6,802 nt of DNA from JABIRQ01 sp963583595 (GTDB lineage: Bacteria > Pseudomonadota > Alphaproteobacteria > CADEGL01): the NCBI GenBank assembly GCA_963583595.1, contig CAUZWC010000170.1:1-6802 (forward strand). Reading direction: 5' to 3'. Position numbers and translations under genes: made by a program. Shown in pieces: positions 1-5,213 of the stretch (the stretch's first letter is position 1; the number at the start of each line of letters is the position of its first letter). The notes under the pieces were generated by a model. The model saw nothing but the letters and a program-made list of their open reading frames with translations, was not told where the DNA came from and did not search any database.

Positions 1-279
1 ATCGAGATCACGGTCGAGGACAGCTCGCTTCTGATCACCGGCAAAGCGTCCGAGGAGGAGAACGGAAGTTCCAGCTATCTCCATCGCGGCATCGCCCGAC
101 GCGCTTTCGAGCGCCGCTTCCAGCTCGCCGACCATATCAAGGTCTCGGGCGCGAATCCCGAGAACGGCCTGCTCCATATCGAACTGGTCCGCGAGGTTCC
201 GGAAGAGAAGCGCCCGCGCACGATCGAGATCAAGCGCAAGGCCGCGAGCAAGGCCATCGAATCGAAGAAAGCTGCCTAA
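1..279 (+). CDS. Small heat shock protein Hsp20/IbpA family, 3' part (5' end outside window)
   Basis: The open frame begins at the left edge with no start codon and ends at TAA 277-279, giving the last 92 residues of an alpha-crystallin-domain holdase. Proteins of this family bind unfolding cytoplasmic proteins without ATP and hand them to DnaK/ClpB. Visible marks are the LHRGIARRAFERRFQLADHI stretch (about residues 27-46), which is characteristic of class A rhizobial/IbpA-type Hsp20. The A-x-x-x-G-L motif region NGLLHIELVREVP lies at 55-67, and the C-terminal I-x-I anchor (IEI, 75-77) is followed by a Lys/Ala-rich tail. The missing N-terminal part should be roughly 50-70 residues by family length. 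Any heat-shock control element, such as a ROSE thermometer common for these genes in rhizobia, would lie outside the window. It is convergent with the dehydrogenase gene that follows. Confidence 0.93.
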   Translation: MEITVEDSSLLITGKASEEENGSSSYLHRGIARRAFERRFQLADHIKVSGANPENGLLHIELVREVPEEKRPRTIEIKRKAASKAIESKKAA

Positions 280-310
280 CGCCGCGCAATCCTCTCCAAG
301 GACTGCAAAC

Positions 311-340
311 AAGGGGCCAGCGAGCAATCGCCGGCCCCTT
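311..340. terminator. Hairpin terminator between convergent genes
   Basis: The stem AAGGGGCC (311-318) pairs with GGCCCCTT (333-340). It continues through an A/C mismatch into GCGA (320-323) with TCGC (328-331), closed by a GCAA tetraloop of the GNRA class. It lies between the hsp20 stop (279) and the dehydrogenase stop (343), so it can end transcripts from both sides. The U-tract is short in either direction (TTTCC on the plus strand, TTG on the minus strand). Termination strength is therefore uncertain, and it may mainly serve as a stable 3' end. Confidence 0.75.
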
Positions 341-342
341 TC

Positions 343-1284
343 CTATTCGTTGCCGCCGTTCTCGTCCTTCGCGGTCAAGGTCGCCAGGACCACCGCATCC
401 CGGATCGCCGCCAGTTCCCGGTGGCTCCTGCCATCGGCCAAGGCCTCGGCCCCCGCGATCAAGCGCGCGCGCTGGTCGTCTTCCAGGGCGATGCGCCCGG
501 CATCGGTCCAGGCCGTGATCTCCGGCTCGAAATTCTTGATGAAGGCAGCCATGCCCTTGTCATGGGCCTGGTGGAAGGTCAGCACCGGTCCCTGCACGGC
601 CCAGCGCAGGCCCGGCCCATGGCTGATCGAACGGTCGATATCCTCGACCGAGGCGACGTCCTCCTTGATCAGATGCATGATCTCGCGGAACACCGCCGAT
701 TGAAGGCGGTTCGCGACATAGCCCGGAACCTCCTTCTTGCAGCGGATCGGGCGTTTGCCGACAGCGGCGTAGAATTCCATCGCCCAATCCATCGCCTTGG
801 AATCGGTCTTCTCGCCGCCCACCACCTCGACCAGGGGGATCAGATAGGGCGGATTGAAGGGATGGCCGACCAGGATCCGTTCGGGATGGGCGCAATGCTT
901 CGCGATGGAAGACGGCAGCAGGCCCGAGGAACTGGAAGCGATCACCACCTCGGGCGCGGTCGCCGCATCGACCTGTTTCACGATTTCGCGCTTGACCGCC
1001 AGGTTCTCGAACACGCTTTCCTGGACAAAGCCGGCGCCGTCGCAAGCCTCGTCGATCGTGTCGCATACGATCAAGGTGCCGCGGCTCGCATCCAGGCCCT
1101 GCTGGGCCAAGGCCGGCCCGGCCCGGTCGATGCCCTCCCGCACCCGCGCCTCGGCATCGTCGCGCTCATCATAGGTCGCGACCTGCATTCCCTGCCCCAG
1201 GAACAGGGCCGTCCAACTCGCGCCGATCAGGCCCGAGCCGATGATCCCGACTCGCCGTACCTTGTCCGCATCCGGTCTCGCCAT
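343..1284 (-). CDS. 3-hydroxyacyl-CoA dehydrogenase-family protein, L-carnitine dehydrogenase / lambda-crystallin-like
   Basis: 313 residues. The Rossmann NAD site GSGLIG is at 16-21 with Asp39 at the end of strand 2, favouring NAD(H). Likely catalytic residues by spacing to characterised 3-hydroxyacyl-CoA dehydrogenases are Ser120 (in ASSSSG), His141 (HPFNPP), Glu153 (LVEVV) and Asn192. HPFNPPYLIPLVEVVGG and the later GPGLRWAVQGP are typical of the short branch that includes L-carnitine and L-gulonate dehydrogenases. True 3-hydroxybutyryl-CoA dehydrogenases usually read HFFNP, so a free 3-hydroxy acid substrate is plausible. I chose ATG 1284 because GAGGGGGA lies just upstream (1290-1297) and the Rossmann fold starts 10 residues in; the frame stays open to 1344 but that adds an unlikely Arg-rich leader. 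It is the last gene of the operon, 69 nt after a thioesterase, a pairing known from carnitine catabolism (cdhA-cdhB in Pseudomonas). No 3-dehydrocarnitine cleavage enzyme is visible, so the substrate remains open. Confidence 0.9.
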   Translation of the reverse strand: MARPDADKVRRVGIIGSGLIGASWTALFLGQGMQVATYDERDDAEARVREGIDRAGPALAQQGLDASRGTLIVCDTIDEACDGAGFVQESVFENLAVKREIVKQVDAATAPEVVIASSSSGLLPSSIAKHCAHPERILVGHPFNPPYLIPLVEVVGGEKTDSKAMDWAMEFYAAVGKRPIRCKKEVPGYVANRLQSAVFREIMHLIKEDVASVEDIDRSISHGPGLRWAVQGPVLTFHQAHDKGMAAFIKNFEPEITAWTDAGRIALEDDQRARLIAGAEALADGRSHRELAAIRDAVVLATLTAKDENGGNE

Positions 1285-1303
1285 GATCGTCCCCCTCGAT
1301 TTG

Positions 1304-1326
1304 CGCCGCATGGGAAGTCTGCGGCG
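1304..1326. other. Intercistronic hairpin upstream of the dehydrogenase RBS
   Basis: The 69-nt gap between thioesterase and dehydrogenase holds a perfect 7-bp inverted repeat, CGCCGCA (1304-1310) and TGCGGCG (1320-1326), with a 9-nt loop. It sits a few bases upstream of the GAGGGGGA ribosome binding site on the minus strand. It has no U-tract, so it is unlikely to be a terminator. It could be an mRNA processing or stability element, or chance in GC-rich DNA. Confidence 0.3.
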
Positions 1327-1353
1327 ACTCGGCCGCACGCACAAGCCGCCCTG

Positions 1354-1797
1354 TCAGTCTTCCCCGACCAGCAGCCTCTCCATCGCGGCACGCATGGCGG
1401 CCGGAATGGGGGTCGGCTTGCGGCTTTCGCGCTCGATGAAGACATGGACGAAATGGCCGGTCGCGGCGGGCGATTCGAGACCCGGCTTGAAGATGCCGAC
1501 CTCGTAGGTAACGCTGGAACTGCCGATACGCTTGACGCGCAGCCCCGCCTTGATCCGGCCCGGAAAATCGATTTCCGCATGGAAGCGACACATGGTTTCG
1601 ACCGCCAGGCCGATCACCTTGCCCCTCGGCATGTCGAGTCCGCCCTCTTCGATCAGATAGGCGTTGATCACCGTGTCGAAGAACTGGAGATAGACCGTGT
1701 TGTTGACATGGCCATAGACATCCACATCGCGCAGGCGGATCGGTATTTCGAGGAAATGCGGATAGTCTGCTCGTGTCTCGCCCGGTTTTTCGGCCAT
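1354..1797 (-). CDS. Acyl-CoA thioesterase, 4HBT hotdog fold
   Basis: 147 residues, the usual single-hotdog length. The N-terminal motif RLRDVDVYGHVNNTVYLQFFD (21-41) is the YbgC/4-hydroxybenzoyl-CoA thioesterase signature; Asp26 aligns with the catalytic Asp of 4HBT, and GHVNN precedes the long central helix. Such enzymes hydrolyse acyl-CoA thioesters in the cytoplasm, usually as multimers. ATG 1797 has a GGGGGG ribosome binding site (1806-1811) inside the last codons of the upstream hydrolase, with only 4 nt between the genes, so translational coupling is likely. A thioesterase next to an L-carnitine-dehydrogenase-like gene recalls CdhB of the Pseudomonas carnitine pathway (betainyl-CoA hydrolysis) and the natural dehydrogenase-thioesterase fusions of some bacteria. 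That is family knowledge; the actual acyl group cannot be read from the sequence. Confidence 0.9.
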   Translation of the reverse strand: MAEKPGETRADYPHFLEIPIRLRDVDVYGHVNNTVYLQFFDTVINAYLIEEGGLDMPRGKVIGLAVETMCRFHAEIDFPGRIKAGLRVKRIGSSSVTYEVGIFKPGLESPAATGHFVHVFIERESRKPTPIPAAMRAAMERLLVGED

Positions 1798-1801
1798 CGG
1801 T

Positions 1802-2596
1802 TCAGCCCCCCAGGAAGTCCTTGAGCACGTCCAAGGTTTCGTCCGGGCGCTCGACCATCATCATATGCCCCGACCCCTCCAAAATCGTCATGCGCCCGCC
1901 GGCGAAGGCCTCGCACAGCGCGGCCGCGCCCTTCACCGGGGCCATGCGGTCCTCGCGCCCGCAGAGCAGCAGGGCGGGACAGGTCACCGCCCCGGCGGCC
2001 TCGGTCGCGCCTATATAGGCGGTGCAGGCCGAGAGATCAGCATGGAGCACGCCGTCTTTGGCCTGGCCCAGAAGTTGGCGTCCGCCTTCCGTCATCCACA
2101 GCCCCGGTCCGCGATGCCCCCCGAGCTGGGCGGATCGCCCGAAGCCCCAGCCGGTGATCATGTCGCAGGCCACCGGATCGTTCCGCTCGGCCGCCGCGAG
2201 AAGGTCGGGATGAACCGGCATGCGGTCCGCCGAACCCAGAAGCGCCAGCCGTTCGATCCGTTGTGGGCCCTGGCGCGATGCGTCGAGCACGGCAAGGGAG
2301 CCCATGGAATGGCCGACCAGGGCCGCCATTTCCAGCCCCGCCGCCGCGATCAGGTCGAGCAGCCAGGCGCCCTGCTCCTCGATGCTTGGCAAAGCCGGCC
2401 CCGCCGACCGGCCGTGCCCGGGCAGATCCAGCGCCAGGACGGAGCGGCCGTGATGGGCGAAGAAGCGCGTTTGCAGGGACCAGACCGTATGGTCCATACC
2501 CGCGCCATGGACGAAAATCACGGCCGGCTGGGCCGGATCGAAAGCCCTCCCCCCGGTCGCCACGAAGACGGGTTTGCCGCGAACGCTCAGTTCCAT
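1802..2596 (-). CDS. Alpha/beta-fold hydrolase
   Basis: 264 residues with a complete serine-hydrolase triad. The nucleophile elbow GHSMG carries Ser97. Asp216 follows strand 7 in LCGREDRMAP, and His244 is in GSGHMMMVERPDE. The oxyanion-hole HG lies at 30-31 (FVHGAGMD), and DLPGHGRS at 57-64 is typical of the family. The segment between about residues 122 and 190, with helices and a Gly/Trp-rich stretch, is the probable lid that sets specificity. No signal peptide is seen, so it is cytoplasmic. The start ATG 2596 lies 4 nt after the metY stop with only a weak GGGAA site upstream (2604-2608), so translation probably depends on coupling to metY. Substrate is unknown: an ester, lactone or thioester linked to homoserine or 3-hydroxy-acid metabolism would fit the neighbours, but this is inference. 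Confidence 0.9.
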   Translation of the reverse strand: MELSVRGKPVFVATGGRAFDPAQPAVIFVHGAGMDHTVWSLQTRFFAHHGRSVLALDLPGHGRSAGPALPSIEEQGAWLLDLIAAAGLEMAALVGHSMGSLAVLDASRQGPQRIERLALLGSADRMPVHPDLLAAAERNDPVACDMITGWGFGRSAQLGGHRGPGLWMTEGGRQLLGQAKDGVLHADLSACTAYIGATEAAGAVTCPALLLCGREDRMAPVKGAAALCEAFAGGRMTILEGSGHMMMVERPDETLDVLKDFLGG

Positions 2597-2600
2597 GCCA

Positions 2601-3896
2601 CTATTCCCGCCGCGAGGCCTTGAGGGCCTGGGCCAGGTCTTCGATCAGGTCGTCCTTGTCCTCCAGGCCCACGGACAGGCGCACGAGATCCTCGCCGATA
2701 CCTGCGGCCTCGAGCGAGGCCACATCCATCTGCTGATGGGTCGTCGAGGCCGGATGGATGACCAGCGATTTAGCATCGCCGACATTGGCGAGATGGGAAA
2801 ACAGATCGAGCCGTTCGATGAAGCGCCGCCCAGCCGCGCGCCCGCCCTTGATGCCGAAGGCGAAGATCGCCCCGGCGCCCTTGGGCAGCATCTCCTTGGC
2901 CCGGGCATGATCGGGATGGCTCGGCAAGTCCGGGTAGCTGACCCATGCGACCTCTTCCGCCCCGTCGAGGAAGGCGGCGATGGCGCACGCGTTCTCGACA
3001 TGGCGCGGCATGCGCAGATGCAGAGTCTCGACGCCCTGAATCAGGTGGAAGGCATTGGCCGGGCTCATGCAGGCCCCAAAATCGCGCAGCCCCTCGCCAC
3101 GCGCGCGCATGCAGAAGGCCAGGGGGCCGAACTCCTCCGAGAAATCCAGGCCGTGATAGCCGGCATAGGGCTCAGTCAAGGTTGGGAACTTGCCGCTGCC
3201 CTCCCAATCGAAGCGCCCGCCATCGACCACAATGCCGCCGATAGCAATGCCGTGGCCGCCCAGGAACTTCGTCGCCGAATGCACTACCAGATGGGCGCCC
3301 CATTCGAAGGGCCGGAACAGGTAGGGCGTGCCGAAGGTGTTGTCGATCAGCACGGGAATGCCGGCTTCCTCGGCAATGCGCCCGATCGCCGGCAGGTCCA
3401 TGATCTCGCAACCCGGATTGCCCAGGGTCTCGCCGAAGATCATCCGGGTCTCGGGCCGGATCGCCTTCCTGAAGCCCTCGGTGTCGCGCGGATCGACGAA
3501 GCTGGTCTCGATGCCAAAGCGCGGCATTGTATGGGCGAAGAGATTGTGGCTGCCGCCGTAGATCGAGGCGGAGGAAACGATATGCCCGCCCGCCCCCATC
3601 AGGGTCGCGACGGCCAGATGCAGGGCCGCCTGGCCGCTCGCCGTGGCGACCGCGCCGACCCCGCCCTCCAAGGCGGCGATGCGCTCCTCCAGCACCGCGA
3701 CGGTGGGGTTGGAGATGCGCGAATAGATATGGCCGACCCGCTCCAGGTTGAACAAGGCGGCGGCGTGTTCAGTGTCGCGGAAGACATAGGAGGTGGTCTG
3801 GTAGAGCGGCACGGCCCGCGCCCCAGTCGTGGGGTCGGGATGCTGGCCGGCATGCAGGCTCAAGGTGTCGAAGCGGGGCTGGTTGGATCGGGCCAT
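2601..3896 (-). CDS. metY: O-acetylhomoserine sulfhydrylase (aminocarboxypropyltransferase)
   Basis: 431 residues, the normal MetY length and longer than cystathionine gamma-synthase/MetZ (about 390-400). A PLP-dependent Cys/Met-metabolism fold-I enzyme, it makes homocysteine from O-acetylhomoserine and sulfide in the cytoplasm. Lys210 in HSATKFLGGHG binds PLP. Asp185 (LIDNTFGT) should pair with the pyridine nitrogen. YSRISNPT (58-65) provides the phosphate-binding Tyr/Arg from the partner subunit, SGQAA starts at 87, and Arg406 in LVRLSVGLED is the likely carboxylate anchor. The MetY-specific insertion around 234-258 (GSGKFPTL through FSEEFG) is present. I chose ATG 3896 because GGAGG (3905-3909) lies 8 nt upstream and it matches the family N-terminus (RFDTLSLHAGQ); an in-frame extension to 3926 lacks support. 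It heads a four-gene operon. The preceding intergenic region has a terminator 75 nt upstream, so it either has its own promoter or is controlled by attenuation. Confidence 0.95.
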   Translation of the reverse strand: MARSNQPRFDTLSLHAGQHPDPTTGARAVPLYQTTSYVFRDTEHAAALFNLERVGHIYSRISNPTVAVLEERIAALEGGVGAVATASGQAALHLAVATLMGAGGHIVSSASIYGGSHNLFAHTMPRFGIETSFVDPRDTEGFRKAIRPETRMIFGETLGNPGCEIMDLPAIGRIAEEAGIPVLIDNTFGTPYLFRPFEWGAHLVVHSATKFLGGHGIAIGGIVVDGGRFDWEGSGKFPTLTEPYAGYHGLDFSEEFGPLAFCMRARGEGLRDFGACMSPANAFHLIQGVETLHLRMPRHVENACAIAAFLDGAEEVAWVSYPDLPSHPDHARAKEMLPKGAGAIFAFGIKGGRAAGRRFIERLDLFSHLANVGDAKSLVIHPASTTHQQMDVASLEAAGIGEDLVRLSVGLEDKDDLIEDLAQALKASRRE

Positions 3897-3970
3897 AGCT
3901 GGCGCCTCCGGACAGGGTTGCCGCACCTAGCACGGCTGCTGCGGCTCGACAAGCGAATGGCGGGTGGCGG

Positions 3971-4000
3971 CAAAAAGAAAGGGCCGCCCGAAGGCGGCCC
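3971..4000 (-). terminator. Rho-independent terminator with UUCG loop
   Basis: Read on the minus strand, GGGCCGCC - TTCG - GGCGGCCC is a perfect 8-bp stem with a super-stable tetraloop (3981-4000), followed at once by TTTCTTTTTG (3980 down to 3971). This is a textbook intrinsic terminator for leftward transcription. It lies 75 nt upstream of the metY start and about 290 nt downstream of the bdhA stop. It therefore ends one of three things: the bdhA transcript, a separate small RNA, or an attenuated metY leader. Confidence 0.9.
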
Positions 4001-4062
4001 AAGAGGGATTTGGGAGGCATCAATTCGAAGGTTGGATGAGGCATCCAACAGCAGCCCGCTGC
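3971..4062 (-). ncRNA. Candidate structured RNA (sRNA or metY leader) ending in the terminator
   Basis: On the minus strand, successive hairpins precede the terminator. GCAGC/GCTGC (4051-4062) has a very short loop. TTGGATG-CCT-CATCCAA is a perfect 7-bp stem (4032-4048). CCCAA/TTGGG has loop ATCCCTC (3998-4014), and its last three bases are also the first three of the terminator stem, so the two structures compete. Two pyrimidine-rich stretches, CCTCCC (about 4012-4017) and ATCCCTC, are complementary to Shine-Dalgarno sequences, as in several alphaproteobacterial trans-acting sRNAs. I do not find the conserved core of the SAM-II or SAH riboswitches that precede some met genes. No promoter is certain, and this may be only the 3' UTR of bdhA. 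Confidence 0.35.
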
Positions 4063-4158
4063 AGGCCGCGACGATGATCAGGTTATGGGAGAGAGTTTAA
4101 CGGGTGATGAATATGAGCGGCTGTCTCGTCTACGGGTCGGAAACAGCCCTGTGCCAAT

Positions 4159-4261
4159 CATCCTTCGAGACGCGCGCTTTGCGCGCTCCTCAGGATGAGG
4201 AGAGGTATTGCTGTAGGACCCTCACCCTGAGGAGCCGGACAACAGCCCGGCGTCCCGAAGG
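4159..4261. repeat. Mosaic palindromic (REP/BIME-like) intergenic repeat
   Basis: Two imperfect inverted halves face each other. The left half (4161-4200) runs from TCCTTCGAGAC to CTCAGGATGAGG and contains a GCGCGC-TTT-GCGCGC hairpin (4172-4186) inside an outer ATCCT/AGGAT stem. The right half (4220-4261) runs from CCTCACCCTGAGGAGCC to GGCGTCCCGAAGG. The reverse complement of the left half matches the right at both ends (CTCAcCCTGAGGAG and CGTCcCGAAGG), with a diverged centre (CCGG-ACAACAG-CCCGG). CTTCGAGACGCGCGC...CTCAGGATGAG elements of this type are familiar as dispersed intergenic repeats in alphaproteobacteria. It lies just past the bdhA stop. Confidence 0.75.
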
Positions 4262-4289
4262 GCAAGCGGCCACCAGACAGGAGGCGCCG

Positions 4290-5081
4290 CTACTGCGCCG
4301 TCCAGCCGCCATCCATGGTCATGGCCGCGCCGGTGATCTGGCTGGCTGCGTCTGAACAGAGGAACAGGCACAGGGCCGCAATCTGCTCGGGCGTCACGAA
4401 GGTCTTGGAGGGCGATTTCTCGCCGACCAGCACCCTGGCCTCCTCCTCGACCGGCACGCCCTTGGCCTTCGCCCGCGCCTCGATCTGGGCCTCAACGATG
4501 GCCGTCCGCACCCAGCCCGGGCAGATCGAATTGCAGGTGATGCCGTGTTCCGCGGCCTCGAGCGCGACGACCTTGGTCAGGCCGACGACACCGTGCTTGG
4601 CCGCGACATAGGCCGATTTCTCGACCGAGGCGATAAGGCCATGGGCCGAGGCGGTGTTGACGATGCGGCCCCAGCCCCGCTCCTTCATGCCCGGCACCGC
4701 CGCGCGACAGCCGTGGAAGACCGCCGTCAGGTTGATCGCCAGGATCGCGTCCCAACGCTCGGGCGGGAAATCCTCGACCTTGGCCGTGAACTGGATGCCG
4801 GCATTGTTGACCAGGACATCGAGGCCGCCGAATTCCGCCTCCGCCCGCGTGACCATGGTGGCGATTTCCGCGGGTCGGGTCATATCCGCGCCGTCAAACA
4901 GGATGCGCCGGCCGGTCTTCTTTTCGAGGCCCGCACGGGTCGCCTCGATCGCTTCGGCCTCGCCCAGCCCATTCAGCATCACATCCGCCCCGGCCTCGGC
5001 CAGGGCCGTCGCCATGGCCAGACCCAACCCGCTGGTCGATCCCGTCACCAGGGCGCGCTTGCCCGAAAGGTCGTTCTCCAT
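4290..5081 (-). CDS. bdhA: D-3-hydroxybutyrate dehydrogenase (SDR family)
   Basis: 263 residues, a classical short-chain dehydrogenase that interconverts D-3-hydroxybutyrate and acetoacetate with NAD in the cytoplasm (PHB and ketone-body use). TGSTSGLG (13-20) binds the cofactor, NNAG is at 92-95, and the catalytic tetrad is Asn117, Ser145, Tyr158, Lys162. The substrate pocket known from Pseudomonas fragi HBDH (Gln94, His144, Lys152, Gln196) is fully matched at a constant +3 offset: Gln97, His147, Lys155, Gln199. The Trp of CPGW (190) and the C-terminal DGGWTA are also present. ATG 5081 is preferred because a GGGGAG site (5091-5096) lies 9 nt upstream and it fits family length; an in-frame GTG at 5108 overlaps that site. 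The nearest upstream gene ends 132 nt away, with an inverted repeat between, so separate transcription is possible. No recognisable promoter was found. Confidence 0.95.
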   Translation of the reverse strand: MENDLSGKRALVTGSTSGLGLAMATALAEAGADVMLNGLGEAEAIEATRAGLEKKTGRRILFDGADMTRPAEIATMVTRAEAEFGGLDVLVNNAGIQFTAKVEDFPPERWDAILAINLTAVFHGCRAAVPGMKERGWGRIVNTASAHGLIASVEKSAYVAAKHGVVGLTKVVALEAAEHGITCNSICPGWVRTAIVEAQIEARAKAKGVPVEEEARVLVGEKSPSKTFVTPEQIAALCLFLCSDAASQITGAAMTMDGGWTAQ

Positions 5082-5125
5082 CGCCCTGTTCTCCCCGTTC
5101 CTACCCACTATTGGAAATCCTCGCC

Positions 5126-5170
5126 CTTCGACAGGCTCAGGGTGAGGCCCTCATGCTGAGCCTGTCGAAG
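5126..5170. repeat. Long inverted repeat, 22-bp arms with 1-nt loop
   Basis: The left arm (5126-5147, starting CTTCGACAGGCTCAGGGTGA) and right arm (5149-5170, ending GCTGAGCCTGTCGAAG) are inverted copies differing at two positions, around the single base C5148. CTTCGACAGGCTCAGGGTGAG is a dispersed intergenic palindrome seen in many GC-rich Proteobacteria. Its ends (CTTCGA and CTCAGG-TGAGG) resemble those of the element at 4159-4261. It sits 44 nt upstream of the bdhA start, between two SDR genes, and would form a very stable hairpin in the transcript. It has no U-tract. Confidence 0.85.
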
Positions 5171-5213
5171 TATGGGGGCCGATGGCACGACCATACCCCT
5201 TAGCGATTGTCCC

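Larger units (their letters stand above)
3897..4289. other. 393-nt intergenic region between bdhA and metY
   Basis: I see no convincing gene here. From the metY side it contains: the metY ribosome binding site; a weak possible minus-strand promoter (TTGTCG at 3947-3952, 16-nt spacer, CTAGGT at 3925-3930, poor match at -10); a strong minus-strand terminator (3971-4000); a cluster of small hairpins (4001-4062); a comparatively AT-rich stretch with possible -10-like hexamers (about 4080-4125) that could hold a promoter; and a mosaic palindromic repeat (4159-4261). Open frames crossing the region run through the terminator and repeat and have no ribosome binding sites or recognisable domains. Confidence 0.7.

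Noticed and set aside
1285..1344. Longer N-terminus for the dehydrogenase starting at 1344
   Set aside because: The extension is Arg-rich, has no good ribosome binding site and is not part of the Rossmann fold; ATG 1284 has a clear GAGGGGGA site.
421..1824. Long plus-strand open frame of 467 codons
   Set aside because: It lies antisense to the dehydrogenase and thioesterase, both of which have full family motifs. Long antisense frames are expected in GC-rich genes, and its translation shows no recognisable domain.
3769..4048. Short minus-strand frames upstream of metY as a leader peptide or small gene
   Set aside because: They read through the intrinsic terminator and into metY in another frame, lack ribosome binding sites, and do not show a run of Met or Cys codons that would suggest a classical leader peptide.
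2574..4100. Plus-strand open frame of 508 codons
   Set aside because: Antisense to metY and running on through the terminator region; no ribosome binding site or domain was recognised, and metY on the other strand is unambiguous.
3897..4130. SAM-II or SAH riboswitch upstream of metY
   Set aside because: Reading the minus strand I do not find the conserved pseudoknot core elements (such as GGTGGAGCA of SAM-II). An Rfam scan would settle it.
4104..4355. Plus-strand frame of 83 codons
   Set aside because: It is made of the palindromic repeat and the antisense end of bdhA, with no protein family resemblance.
4159..5170. Insertion sequence or composite transposon bounded by the two repeats
   Set aside because: The repeats enclose only the intact bdhA gene and no transposase. 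Their sequences match only at the ends, and they look like dispersed intergenic palindromes rather than IS termini.
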